28,851 bases of DNA from Clostridiales bacterium UBA4362 (GCA_002393975.1 DGSM01000107.1:1-28851); one strand, 5' to 3'. Counted from the first letter of the stretch, positions 8,612 to 16,433 are shown. Program-made: numbers and translations. The notes: generated by a model not told the origin, from the letters alone.

Positions 8612-9637
8612 TTATTTTTCTAAACTATTTAAGCCAAGCTCCATTATCCTTTGATATTTTTCTTCATTAATCTCGCCTGATTGTAACTTCTCATTTAGAA
8701 GCTTAATAAAAATTCCTCTAATTGTATTATCATTTTCTTCAAATACAACTTCTATCTTTGTTTTGTCTTTTACTTTTATTATATTATTTTGAACAAGTTT
8801 TAAATTTACATTTATTTCAAAATGTCTATTTCCAACTAAATATATTTCATAAAAGTTATTATTAGTATCAATATTATTAAGTGTCTCTATCAATTCTTCA
8901 TTTGATTTCATTTCTGAAACATCAACATTTTCAGTAACAAATTCTTTTTGTTCAACTTTTATAAATTCTTTCTTCAACTCTTTATTGTTTAATTCGCCAT
9001 ATATAAAGCCATGTTCTCCTGGCTCATCAAAGCCAAGTGATACAAGAGATCCTGGATAATAATCATCTCTCTTATGAATGTGTCCTATGGCGGAATAATC
9101 AAAGCCTTTAGCCTTTATTACATCTGTGCTTATAGGATTATAATTAGTATTATTATATAAATCTCCATGTGTTACTAAAATATTGTTCTTAGATTTATTA
9201 GAAACAAATATATCATTTAACTGAAAATCTCTCATTTCAAAATTATCGAATCCAAATCCATATATATCAACATCTTTTTCTTCTATCTTTAATACTGTAG
9301 AATCAAAAATTGTTACATTATCAGACCAATTATATATTTCATAATATGAATTTTTTGTTCTTGGATCATGGTTTCCAGGAGCTATATATATTTTAGTATT
9401 TGGTATTTCTTTAAAAAGGTTATTAATATAATCAATTGTAGATTTTCTTATATTATCAGCCTCATAAAGATCTCCACTTATAAACAAGTATTCCACATTA
9501 TGTTCTTTTACAAAATCAATTACTTGTTTAAATCCTTTTCTTTGTTCAAGCCTTCTCTCTTCTCCAAAATTTGCACGTGAAGAAATTGTTGAAAAAGCTA
9601 CATCAAAATGGACATCTCCAATATGTACAAAATTCAT
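8612..9637 (-). CDS. YhaO/SbcD-like DNA repair exonuclease (metallophosphoesterase)
   Basis: This is an Mre11/SbcD-type calcineurin-like phosphoesterase of 341 residues, the nuclease half of a pair with the ATPase that follows. All metal-binding motifs are present: GDVHFD (D8, H10), SGDLYEA (D56), PGNHDPR (N89, H90), THGDLYN (H157) and GHIHKR (H186, H188). The C-terminal third is a capping domain, probably the ATPase docking surface. Because the partner has a membrane hairpin in place of a zinc hook, I favour YhaO over SbcD. The ATG follows AAGGAAGGAAG. The only upstream gap holds the gyrB terminator, and I see no convincing promoter in it. Transcription may come from readthrough or from a weak site I could not identify. 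Confidence 0.9.
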   Translation of the reverse strand: MNFVHIGDVHFDVAFSTISSRANFGEERRLEQRKGFKQVIDFVKEHNVEYLFISGDLYEADNIRKSTIDYINNLFKEIPNTKIYIAPGNHDPRTKNSYYEIYNWSDNVTIFDSTVLKIEEKDVDIYGFGFDNFEMRDFQLNDIFVSNKSKNNILVTHGDLYNNTNYNPISTDVIKAKGFDYSAIGHIHKRDDYYPGSLVSLGFDEPGEHGFIYGELNNKELKKEFIKVEQKEFVTENVDVSEMKSNEELIETLNNIDTNNNFYEIYLVGNRHFEINVNLKLVQNNIIKVKDKTKIEVVFEENDNTIRGIFIKLLNEKLQSGEINEEKYQRIMELGLNSLEK

Positions 9638-9654
9638 TTATATCTTCCTTCCTA

Positions 9655-9711
9655 TAAAAAAAGGGCAAATTTTCACCTATATTTCAAAATATAAATTGAA
9701 AATTGTGCCCT
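9655..9711 (-). terminator. gyrB terminator
   Basis: Arms AGGGCA and TGCCCT, extended by AATTTTCA and TGAAAATT with a single-base bulge, frame a 22-base loop (9662-9711). On the minus strand the hairpin is followed directly by a run of Ts (9661-9655). It ends gyrB transcription just before the YhaO-like gene. Confidence 0.85.
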
Positions 9712-9727
9712 AATTTAAAGTAATTAA

Positions 9728-11650
9728 TTAAACATCAAGATTTTTAACTGTTTTAGCATTTTTCTCTATGAATTCTCTTCTTGGTTCAACTTGATCTCCC
9801 ATTAATATATTAAATATTTCATCAGCCTTTTGTGCATCTTCCATTGTAACTTTTACTAATATTCTATTATCAGGATCCATAGTTGTTTCCCATAATTGCT
9901 CTGGATTCATTTCTCCAAGACCTTTATATCTTTGAATAGAAACATTATCTCTTCCAATTCTAGTCATCTCCTGATCTAATTGATCATCAGTATAGCAATA
10001 AACATCTGCCATTCCCTTTTTAGATAACTTATATAAAGGTGGTTGAGCTAAGAATACATGTCCTTGTTCAATTAGAGGTCTCATATATCTAAAGAAAAAT
10101 GTTAATAGTAAAGTTCTAATATGTGCACCATCAACATCGGCATCTGCCATTATAATAATTTTGCCATATCTAATTTTACTAATATCAAAATCCTTACCTA
10201 TTCCAGCACCTACCGCTTGAATTACAGGTTTTAATTTATCATTATCATATATTTTATCAGCTCTAGCTTTTTCAACATTAAGCATTTTTCCCCATAAAGG
10301 AAGTATTGCTTGATAACGTCTGTTTCTACCTTGTTTAGCAGATCCACCAGCTGAATCTCCCTCTACAATGTATACTTCACATTGATCAGCATCTTTACTT
10401 GAGCAATCTGCAAGTTTTCCAGGAAGTGTTGTAACATCTAAAGAACTCTTCTTTCTTGCTGATTCTCTAGCTTTTCTAGCTGCTTCTCTTGCATGGAAAG
10501 CATCAACGCTCTTCTTTAAAATAGTATTAGCAACACTAGGATTTTCTTCTAAGAAAGCAGTTAATCCATCTATTAATGCTGCTTGAACCATTCCTGTTAC
10601 ATCACTATTTCCTAATTTTGTTTTTGTTTGTCCTTCAAATTGTGGATCTTTTACTTTAACAGAAATTACTGCAGTAAGACCTTCTCTTGTATCATCTCCT
10701 GTTAAATTTGGATCTTTATCTTTTAATATATTATGAGATCTAGCATAATCATTAAAAGTTTTAGTTAATCCTCTTTTAAATCCTTCAAGGTGTGTTCCAC
10801 CTTCAATAGTATTAATATTATTAACAAATGAAAGAATGTTTTCATTATAAGAAGTTGTATATTGAATAGCTATTTCAATTGGAACTCCTGAATCATTTCT
10901 TTCGATATAAATTGGTTCTTTGTTAATAACTTCTCTTTTTTCATTTAAAAATTGAACAAAAGATTTAAGTCCACCCTCTGCTAAATAATGATTTTCTTGT
11001 TTCTCTTCTGGATTTCTTTCATCTATAAAATCGATTGCTAAACCTTTTGTTAAAAAAGCGGTTTCTCTTAATCTTTCTGCCAAAACAGAATAGTCATAAT
11101 TTAGTGTCTCAAAAATAGTACCATCTGCAAAAAACTCTACCTTAGTACCAGTTTTGTCAGTATCTCCTATTCTTGTAAGAGGTTCTACTGTCTTTCCTCT
11201 TTCAAATTTCATTTCATATAAACCACCATCTTTTGCAATGGTGACTTTTGTCCATTCAGATAGTGCATTTACTACTGATGCACCAACACCATGAAGACCT
11301 CCAGATACTTTATATCCACTATCTCCACCAAATTTTCCACCAGCATGTAAAATAGTATAAACTGTTTCTGCTGCAGAAATATGTGTTTTAGGATGTATAT
11401 CTACTGGAATACCTCTACCATTATCTTCTACTGATATAACGTTTCCAGTTAAAATCTTAACAATAATATGATTACAATAACCAGCTAAAGCTTCATCAAC
11501 TGCGTTGTCAACTATCTCATATACTAAATGATGCAAACCTCTAATAGAAACACTTCCGATGTACATACCTGGTCTTTTTCTAACTGCTTCAAGACCTTCT
11601 AGAACTTGTATCTGATTAGCACTATATTCATGTTCGTACTTTTGTTCCAT
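9728..11650 (-). CDS. gyrB: DNA gyrase subunit B
   Basis: GyrB supplies the ATPase and the metal-binding TOPRIM part of gyrase. Its 640 residues match the short Gram-positive form without the E. coli insert. GHKL ATPase motifs are EIVDNAVDEA (45-54), EDNGRGIP (75-82) and GGLHGVGASVVN (117-128). The TOPRIM domain shows EGDSAGGSAKQGR (430-442) and DADVDGAH (503-510), with QRYKGLGEMNPEQLW near the end. The ATG follows AAAGGAAG. It has a strong promoter upstream and a terminator downstream, so it is probably a single-gene unit. Gram-positive origins often have a small DUF370 gene between recF and gyrB; none is seen here. Confidence 0.98.
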   Translation of the reverse strand: MEQKYEHEYSANQIQVLEGLEAVRKRPGMYIGSVSIRGLHHLVYEIVDNAVDEALAGYCNHIIVKILTGNVISVEDNGRGIPVDIHPKTHISAAETVYTILHAGGKFGGDSGYKVSGGLHGVGASVVNALSEWTKVTIAKDGGLYEMKFERGKTVEPLTRIGDTDKTGTKVEFFADGTIFETLNYDYSVLAERLRETAFLTKGLAIDFIDERNPEEKQENHYLAEGGLKSFVQFLNEKREVINKEPIYIERNDSGVPIEIAIQYTTSYNENILSFVNNINTIEGGTHLEGFKRGLTKTFNDYARSHNILKDKDPNLTGDDTREGLTAVISVKVKDPQFEGQTKTKLGNSDVTGMVQAALIDGLTAFLEENPSVANTILKKSVDAFHAREAARKARESARKKSSLDVTTLPGKLADCSSKDADQCEVYIVEGDSAGGSAKQGRNRRYQAILPLWGKMLNVEKARADKIYDNDKLKPVIQAVGAGIGKDFDISKIRYGKIIIMADADVDGAHIRTLLLTFFFRYMRPLIEQGHVFLAQPPLYKLSKKGMADVYCYTDDQLDQEMTRIGRDNVSIQRYKGLGEMNPEQLWETTMDPDNRILVKVTMEDAQKADEIFNILMGDQVEPRREFIEKNAKTVKNLDV

Positions 11651-11683
11651 TTTAAACTTCCTTTCGCAATTTTCTACGTACCT

Positions 11684-11712
11684 ATTTTATTCAATTTAGA
11701 AGATTTTGTCAA
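11684..11712 (-). promoter_or_regulatory. gyrB promoter
   Basis: On the minus strand a perfect TTGACA (11712-11707), a 17-base spacer and TAAAAT (11689-11684, five of six) lie about 33 bases before the gyrB start. The gap separating gyrB from the recF terminator makes an independent unit likely. Confidence 0.8.
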
Positions 11713-11726
11713 GTAATATAAAGGGT

Positions 11727-11770
11727 AAAAAAATAGATAAAAATCTTTATTTTTAGACCTTTATCTATTT
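11727..11770 (-). terminator. recF terminator
   Basis: An 11-bp stem AAATAGATAAA (11731-11741) pairs with TTTATCTATTT (11760-11770) around an 18-base loop. On the minus strand a run of Ts follows. The hairpin is AU-only, so it may be weak. It sits between recF and gyrB. Confidence 0.65.
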
Positions 11771-11814
11771 TCTATTTATTAATGTTTTAATTCTGAATTA
11801 TATATTTCAATAGA

Positions 11815-12858
11815 TTACTCAATTTTACCTTCTTTTACCTCAAAAAGCTTACTATTATCTATATCAATTTTATTATTACATGTAATGATAACTTGTATAT
11901 CTTGAACTGATCCTAAAAACTTCTTTATTCTTCCTTGATCTAATTCTGACATAAAATCATCTAATAAAAGAATTGGATACTCCCCTATTTCATCATTAAT
12001 TACTTCTATCTCTGATAGCTTTAAAGATAACACTGCAGTTCTATTTTGTCCTTGCGATCCAAAAGTATCAATTTCTTTATCATTTATATAAGTTTTAAAA
12101 TCATCTCTATGAATTCCACAAGAAGTATATTCTCTTGCAAAATCAATATGTCTATTTTTTTTTAAATGTGCTATATACTCTTCCCTATTTTCACAATCAG
12201 AAGAATAATCTATTCTAATATCTTCACCAGTTATATTTTTATGAATATCTTTTACTTTAGAAATTAACTTATCCACAAATTCTCTTCTATATGTGTAAAT
12301 ATTACATCCGAATTCTGCAAGTTTTTGATCCCATATTTCTAACATGTCTTCAGACTTTTTCTCTTGTTTTAAATATTTATTTCTTTGCTCTAATGTTTTC
12401 TTATAGTTAGATAAGTTATAAACATATTGTGGTCTTAATTGTGAAATCATTACATCTAAAAAATTTCTTCTATTCTCTGGCCCACCTTTTAAAATATTAA
12501 TATCATCTGGAGTAAAAATTACTACATTAATATTTCCAATTAAATCACTTAGTTTTTTTATTTTCACTCCATTTAATGTAATAAATTTTCTATTAGCAAT
12601 TTTAATATTAATTTTTCCATCTCTATCTTTCTTATGATAATCAATATCAATATTTGAAAAATCTTCATCAAATTTAATCAAATCTTTATCTTTATTTGTT
12701 CTAAAAGAGCGGCCCAAACTCCCATAAAATATAGCTTCTAATATATTTGTCTTACCTTGGGCATTATCACCATGAAAAATATTTATTTTAGGAATGAAAT
12801 TTATTTTTTCTATTTTATAATTTCTAAAATTTTCTATTTTTAATTCTTTAATATACAT
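11815..12858 (-). CDS. recF: DNA replication and repair protein RecF
   Basis: RecF is an SMC-like ATPase that, with RecO and RecR, loads RecA on gapped DNA. With the start at ATG 12858 it is 347 residues. Walker A is GDNAQGKTN (30-38), the signature is FGSQGQNRTAVLSL and Walker B is LLLDDFMSELD. The frame stays open a further 11 codons to a TTG at 12891, but MYIKELKIENFRNY is the usual RecF beginning, so I use the ATG. Its ribosome site (TTGGTGTT) is weak, so the longer form cannot be excluded. The recF start region overlaps two DnaA-box-like sites. Many Gram-positive origins place an S4-domain gene (yaaA) between dnaN and recF; it is absent. Confidence 0.95.
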   Translation of the reverse strand: MYIKELKIENFRNYKIEKINFIPKINIFHGDNAQGKTNILEAIFYGSLGRSFRTNKDKDLIKFDEDFSNIDIDYHKKDRDGKINIKIANRKFITLNGVKIKKLSDLIGNINVVIFTPDDINILKGGPENRRNFLDVMISQLRPQYVYNLSNYKKTLEQRNKYLKQEKKSEDMLEIWDQKLAEFGCNIYTYRREFVDKLISKVKDIHKNITGEDIRIDYSSDCENREEYIAHLKKNRHIDFAREYTSCGIHRDDFKTYINDKEIDTFGSQGQNRTAVLSLKLSEIEVINDEIGEYPILLLDDFMSELDQGRIKKFLGSVQDIQVIITCNNKIDIDNSKLFEVKEGKIE

Positions 12859-12870
12859 TCTAACACCAAA

Positions 12871-12902
12871 TTTTCCACACACTGCGAACAAAATGTGGAA
12901 AA
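12871..12902. other. Inverted pair of DnaA-box-like sites at the recF start
   Basis: TTTTCCACA (12871-12879) and TGTGGAAAA (12894-12902) face each other across 14 bases. Each differs by one base from the DnaA box TTATCCACA. They lie between the TTG and ATG candidate starts of recF, about 1.4 kb from the main origin cluster. They could titrate DnaA or regulate recF, or be chance in AT-rich sequence. Confidence 0.4.
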
Positions 12903-13021
12903 CTCTTCATTTTTTATTTCAATATTATTACAAACATATTTTTCCATATTTATTTACAAAATATAGAATTTATGTCTTAAAACCCTGAAATATCAATAAA
13001 TCAATATATTCAAGTATACTA

Positions 13022-13050
13022 ATAATATATTATAAATTGAATAATTGCAA
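13022..13050 (-). promoter_or_regulatory. Possible recF promoter
   Basis: On the minus strand TTGCAA (13050-13045), a 17-base spacer and TATTAT (13027-13022) lie immediately beyond the dnaN terminator. The rest of the 270-base gap from recF to dnaN shows no gene. The -35 is only four of six. Confidence 0.4.
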
Positions 13051-13060
13051 TTGTTTTAAT

Positions 13061-13090
13061 AAAAAAATAGACAGAATAAATCTGCCTATT
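13061..13090 (-). terminator. dnaN terminator
   Basis: AATAGACAG (13066-13074) and CTGCCTATT (13082-13090) form a 9-bp stem with one wobble pair and a seven-base loop. On the minus strand it is followed by a T run (13067-13061). It separates dnaN from recF. Confidence 0.8.
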
Positions 13091-13161
13091 TTTTATATTA
13101 AATTTTATATTTTTTTTTAATATTTATATTATTAAAAATGATTATATTTTCATATTATTAA

Positions 13162-14286
13162 TTAGTCATTTTTTAATCTAATTGGTAATATCATATATTT
13201 ATAATCGCCATCTTCTTCTGTACTTTCTATAATAGATGGAGATATTGAAGTTCCAAAATTAACATAGACTTCATCATCTTCTATATTTTTAAGAACATCT
13301 AAGAAATATTTTGGATTAAATCCTGCTTCTAAATCTTTACCTTCTGTTGTACAATATATTTCTTCCTTTGCATCACCTGTTTGATTTGTACATGATATAG
13401 TAACTTTTCCTACTTCTATGTTAACTTTAACAGGATATTTCTTTTCTTTTTCTATACTAGATGAACTAATTAAAGATATTCTTTCAAAGCAATCTGCAAA
13501 ACTTGCTCTATCAACTCTAATTCTTGTATCCCACTTTTCTGGAATAACACTACTATAATTTAAGAATTCTCCACTTAATAATCTAGTAACAATCTTACAA
13601 TTATCTATCTCAAATAAAGCTTGATTCTTTGATACACCTATTTTAATAGGATCAAAATTATCATCTATAATTTTATTTAATTCTGTTAAAGTTCTACCAG
13701 GAATAACTGCACTAAAATCAGAAACTGGTTTTCCTAAATCTTTTATTTTCCATGCTAATCTAAAACCATCAACAGCAACTACATTTAATTTATTATCTTT
13801 TACTTCAAACAAACTTCCTGTAAAAATAGGTCTATCCTCTTCTGTTCTTACAGCAAATATTGTTTTTCTAATCATATCTTTTAATGTATTTTGTTCTAAT
13901 TCAATAGAATTTTCAACACTTATTTCTGGTAATTCTGGAAATTCATCAGGATTCATTGTTGCTAATTTATATAATGAACCTTCACATTTTATTTCTAATA
14001 AATTTTTATCATTTAATTCTACTTCTATATCTGTATTAGGAAGTCTTCTAATAATTTCACTAAACATCATAGCATTAACTACTATTGCACCTTGTTCATT
14101 AACAGTACAATCATCTATTATATATTCAATTCCTAATTCTTGATCATAACATGTTAATTTAATAGATGAATCATTAGTTTGAATTAATATTCCTTCTAAT
14201 ATAGGCATAGTTGTTCTTACTGGTGTTGCTTTAGTAACAGAGTTTAATGCCTTAAGCATTTTTTCTTTGTCAAAAATAATTTTCAT
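13162..14286 (-). CDS. dnaN: DNA polymerase III sliding clamp (beta subunit)
   Basis: DnaN is the ring-shaped processivity clamp of DNA polymerase III; two subunits encircle DNA. The 374 residues are normal. The start MKIIFDKEKMLKALN, the LEGILIQT and MNPDEFPELPE segments, FAVRTEEDRPIFTG and the C-terminal MILPIRLKND (clamp tail with the hydrophobic pocket) identify it. The ATG follows AAAGGAAA. It lies downstream of dnaA on the same strand, with the origin in the 340-base gap between them. Transcription probably comes at least partly from dnaA. The DnaA-trio array lies 43 bases from its start. Confidence 0.97.
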   Translation of the reverse strand: MKIIFDKEKMLKALNSVTKATPVRTTMPILEGILIQTNDSSIKLTCYDQELGIEYIIDDCTVNEQGAIVVNAMMFSEIIRRLPNTDIEVELNDKNLLEIKCEGSLYKLATMNPDEFPELPEISVENSIELEQNTLKDMIRKTIFAVRTEEDRPIFTGSLFEVKDNKLNVVAVDGFRLAWKIKDLGKPVSDFSAVIPGRTLTELNKIIDDNFDPIKIGVSKNQALFEIDNCKIVTRLLSGEFLNYSSVIPEKWDTRIRVDRASFADCFERISLISSSSIEKEKKYPVKVNIEVGKVTISCTNQTGDAKEEIYCTTEGKDLEAGFNPKYFLDVLKNIEDDEVYVNFGTSISPSIIESTEEDGDYKYMILPIRLKND

Positions 14287-14289
14287 TTT

Positions 14290-14515
14290 ATTTTTTCCTT
14301 TTCTTTTTATATTAAATATAAATATTTTTAGTAGTAGTAGTAGTAAGTCATGTGGATAATGTGGAAAAGTAATTTTTTTATTAATATTTTAATTAATTTT
14401 TATGTGGATAAATATGTGGATATTTTTTATATTTTTCCACTCAATTAATTTTTTTATGTGGAAATATATTTTTACACATTTTTTAAACACGTTTTGCACA
14501 TATAAATGTGGATAA
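14290..14515. other. Chromosomal replication origin (oriC) between dnaA and dnaN
   Basis: The 340-base gap between dnaA and dnaN holds seven DnaA-box-like sites. Three are perfect TGTGGATAA: 14351-14359, 14403-14411 and 14507-14515. The others are TGTGGAAAA (14360-14368), TGTGGATAT (14415-14423), TTTTCCACT (14433-14441, opposite orientation) and TGTGGAAAT (14457-14465). Six of seven have the same orientation. Next to the outermost pair lies a DnaA-trio array, then an AT-only stretch (14291-14328) that is the likely unwinding element. No box cluster is visible upstream of dnaA, so the origin looks single rather than bipartite as in B. subtilis. The remaining 111 bases up to the dnaA stop hold no box or gene. 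Confidence 0.9.
14329..14368 (+). repeat. DnaA-trio array with adjacent DnaA box pair
   Basis: Five consecutive TAG triplets (14329-14343) and one TAA (14344-14346) are followed by GTCA, the perfect box TGTGGATAA and a second box TGTGGAAAA with no gap. In B. subtilis, DnaA extends from its boxes onto such triplets as a filament that opens the strands. The same order and orientation is seen here. The array is unusually regular. Confidence 0.85.
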
Positions 14516-14626
14516 TTATTTTTTTGCCAAAACCTTATATCTAGTATCTAAATCAGAGTTTTTTATCAAACAAAATTTTAGCAAACAAATTTTTTATAAA
14601 AAATAATAAAAATATTATTAAATATA

Positions 14627-15958
14627 TTATTTTTTATCTCGTAATATTTTTTCCACACTTTCCACAATAAGTTTTGTATTATTAACTGTTTCAATTTCTT
14701 TTTCTATTTTAGAAACTGAATGCATAACAGTTGAATGGTCCCTATTTCCAAAGTCTTTACCGATTTGTGGAAGGCTTAAATTTGCAACATTTCTACATAA
14801 ATACATTGCAATTTGTCTTGGAAAAGTGATATTTGCACTTCTCTTCTGCCCTATTAAATCTTGTGGATCAATATTAAAATATTTTCCAACAACTTCTTGA
14901 ATATATTGTGAAGAAATTACTTTATCTTTTGATTGAATTACTTCACTAATTGCTTTTTCTGCCATATCAATTGTAATTTGACTATTTTGAAGCGATGCTT
15001 TAGCTATAAGTTTTGTTAATATTCCTTCAAGTTCTCTTATATTTGTATCAACTTTAGTAGCTATAGCTTCTAATATATCATCATCTACAATAATATTTTC
15101 TATTTGTGCTTTTTGTCTAAGAATGGCTAGTCTTGTTTCATAATCAGGCTTTTCAATATCTGCTGTTACTCCCCACTCTAATCTTGTTCTAATTCTATCA
15201 TCTAATAGATCAATTTCTTTTGGCGGTCTATCTGAACTAACAACTACTTGTTTTCCGCTATCGTGTAATGTATTAAATGTATGGAAAAACTCTTCTTGAG
15301 TACTCTTTTTATTAGCAATAAATTGAATGTCATCTATTAAAAGTACATCTATATTTCTATATTTATTTCTAAAATTCTCAGTAGTTTGATCTTTAAGTGC
15401 ATTAATTAATTGATTAGTAAATTGTTCTGAGGTTACATATAATACGCTCATATCTGGATTATCTTGAAGTATTTGATTTCCTATAGCATGCATTAAATGG
15501 GTCTTCCCTAGCCCACTTCCTGAATAAAATACAAGTGGATTATATTTTGATCCGGGATTTTCTGCTACTCCCATCGCTGCTGCTTGAGCAAAATTATTGT
15601 TATTACCAACAACAAAGTTTTCAAATGTATATCTTGGATTTAATCCATTATTAATATTTAGTTTTACATTATTTCCTTCTGTTTTATTAGATGATTCTGT
15701 AATTTCATTTTCTAATTTAATTGTAATTGTTCTATCTATATTAGTAATAAAATCAAAAGTATTTTTTATTAAGTCTAGATACTTTGAAGTAACTGTATCT
15801 TTTTGAAAAGGGTTTGAAGCTATTAATACAATATTGTCATTAGTAATACTTTGAATTTCTAGTGATGAAATCCAAGTACTATATGTAATTGGAGAAACTT
15901 CTGACTTAAGAGTATCTTTTACTTTAATTAAAAGTTCTTTATCTTCTTGAGTTGCCAC
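14627..15958 (-). CDS. dnaA: Chromosomal replication initiator protein DnaA
   Basis: DnaA binds the boxes at oriC and opens the duplex using an ATP-dependent filament. The 443-residue protein has domain I (about 1-80), a short linker, an AAA+ domain with Walker A GSGLGKTH (147-154) and Walker B VLLIDDIQF (205-213), and a C-terminal DNA-binding domain with the signature GNRDHSTVMHSVSKI (404-418). The start is GTG (15958-15956), preceded by AAAGGGGGAAA at a good distance. The third-from-5' position of Walker A is S in place of the usual V or T; this seems harmless. A 22-codon open frame and a candidate promoter lie upstream. The gene's own 3' end carries two more DnaA-box-like sites. Confidence 0.98.
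   Translation of the reverse strand: MATQEDKELLIKVKDTLKSEVSPITYSTWISSLEIQSITNDNIVLIASNPFQKDTVTSKYLDLIKNTFDFITNIDRTITIKLENEITESSNKTEGNNVKLNINNGLNPRYTFENFVVGNNNNFAQAAAMGVAENPGSKYNPLVFYSGSGLGKTHLMHAIGNQILQDNPDMSVLYVTSEQFTNQLINALKDQTTENFRNKYRNIDVLLIDDIQFIANKKSTQEEFFHTFNTLHDSGKQVVVSSDRPPKEIDLLDDRIRTRLEWGVTADIEKPDYETRLAILRQKAQIENIIVDDDILEAIATKVDTNIRELEGILTKLIAKASLQNSQITIDMAEKAISEVIQSKDKVISSQYIQEVVGKYFNIDPQDLIGQKRSANITFPRQIAMYLCRNVANLSLPQIGKDFGNRDHSTVMHSVSKIEKEIETVNNTKLIVESVEKILRDKK
14649..14666 (+). other. Tandem DnaA-box-like sites within the 3' end of dnaA
   Basis: TTTTCCACA (14649-14657) and CTTTCCACA (14658-14666) lie head to tail with no gap, in the orientation opposite to the main cluster. 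They sit inside dnaA, about 20 codons from its end... from 7 to 13 codons before the stop. They may belong to the origin or to DnaA titration. Codon choice there could instead be driven by protein sequence. Confidence 0.4.
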
Positions 15959-16017
15959 GCTTTCCCCCTTTCTTTAAAAAATATATTATTTAATAAAGAA
16001 TAAAATAAAAGAGTTAT

Positions 16018-16086
16018 TTAATAGAATAAAAAAATAATTTTTTTATTAAATAAATCTATTAAAATAACATCTTCTTTAGTATCCAT
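16018..16086 (-). CDS. Possible 22-residue leader ORF upstream of dnaA
   Basis: An ATG at 16086 follows a good ribosome site (AAAGGGGAATAA) and opens a 22-codon frame, MDTKEDVILIDLFNKKIIFL plus two residues, ending in TAA 59 bases before the dnaA start. No family is recognised. The nearest promoter candidate would start transcription within the ribosome site, which argues against it. AT-rich sequence makes chance possible. Confidence 0.25.
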   Translation of the reverse strand: MDTKEDVILIDLFNKKIIFLFY

Positions 16087-16098
16087 TTATTCCCCTTT

Positions 16099-16127
16099 AT
16101 ATTAACAAGATGTGTGCCCAAAGTCAA
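16099..16127 (-). promoter_or_regulatory. Possible dnaA promoter
   Basis: On the minus strand TTGACT (16127-16122), a 17-base spacer and TAATAT (16104-16099) lie about 140 bases upstream of the dnaA start. It diverges from the rpmH promoter. The -10 matches only four of six. I saw no DnaA box here, so autorepression of the usual type is not visible. Confidence 0.45.
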
Positions 16128-16170
16128 GTTACATAAGACAAAAATTAAACTATTTTTTACTTTAAAGTTA

Positions 16171-16200
16171 TTGACATAATTGGCTTAAATATTATATAAT
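16171..16200 (+). promoter_or_regulatory. rpmH promoter
   Basis: Perfect TTGACA (16171-16176) and TATAAT (16195-16200) with an 18-base spacer lie 47 bases before the rpmH start. Both hexamers match consensus, as expected for a ribosomal protein gene. Confidence 0.9.
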
Positions 16201-16247
16201 TTTAACTACGATTGATTAAAAATTAAATAGAGTGGAGGTGCAGAATT

Positions 16248-16382
16248 TTGAAAAGAACATATCAACCTAAAAAAAGACAAGCACAAAAAGAACATGGTTT
16301 TAGAAAAAGAATGTCTACAAGAAGTGGACAAAATGTTATAAAAGCTAGACGTGCTAAGGGAAGAAAGAAACTTAGTGCTTAA
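16248..16382 (+). CDS. rpmH: 50S ribosomal protein L34
   Basis: L34 is a small basic protein of the large ribosomal subunit. The 44-residue product starts MKRTYQPKKRQAQKEHGFRK and ends RRAKGRKKLSA, the full family pattern. The start is TTG, at seven bases from a perfect GGAGGTG ribosome site. It is transcribed from a consensus promoter, away from dnaA, and is followed at once by a terminator before rnpA. Gene order dnaA-rpmH-rnpA is the classic bacterial arrangement. Confidence 0.97.
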   Translation: MKRTYQPKKRQAQKEHGFRKRMSTRSGQNVIKARRAKGRKKLSA

Positions 16383-16388
16383 GAATAG

Positions 16389-16423
16389 GGTCTACTTAAA
16401 AAATAAATTAGTAGACCTTTTTT
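16389..16423 (+). terminator. Intergenic terminator between rpmH and rnpA
   Basis: GGTCTACT (16389-16396) pairs perfectly with AGTAGACC (16110 plus 300, i.e. 16410-16417) and is followed by six Ts. The rnpA start is only 11 bases later and no separate promoter fits between. It probably lets part of the transcripts through, giving more L34 than RnpA. Confidence 0.85.
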
Positions 16424-16433
16424 AAGGTATTAA

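Noticed and set aside
9569..9584. Possible parS site with central CACGTG
   Set aside because: Only 11 of 16 bases match TGTTTCACGTGAAACA, and it lies in the YhaO-like coding region. A second CACGTG near 7948 matches less well. I saw no real parS here.
12269..12277. Perfect DnaA box TTATCCACA inside recF
   Set aside because: A single isolated site in coding sequence. A perfect box is not very unlikely in about 29 kb of such AT-rich DNA.
12859..12891. Longer RecF form starting at TTG 12891
   Set aside because: The residues MFAVCGKFGVR are not part of the family start, and no ribosome site precedes the TTG.
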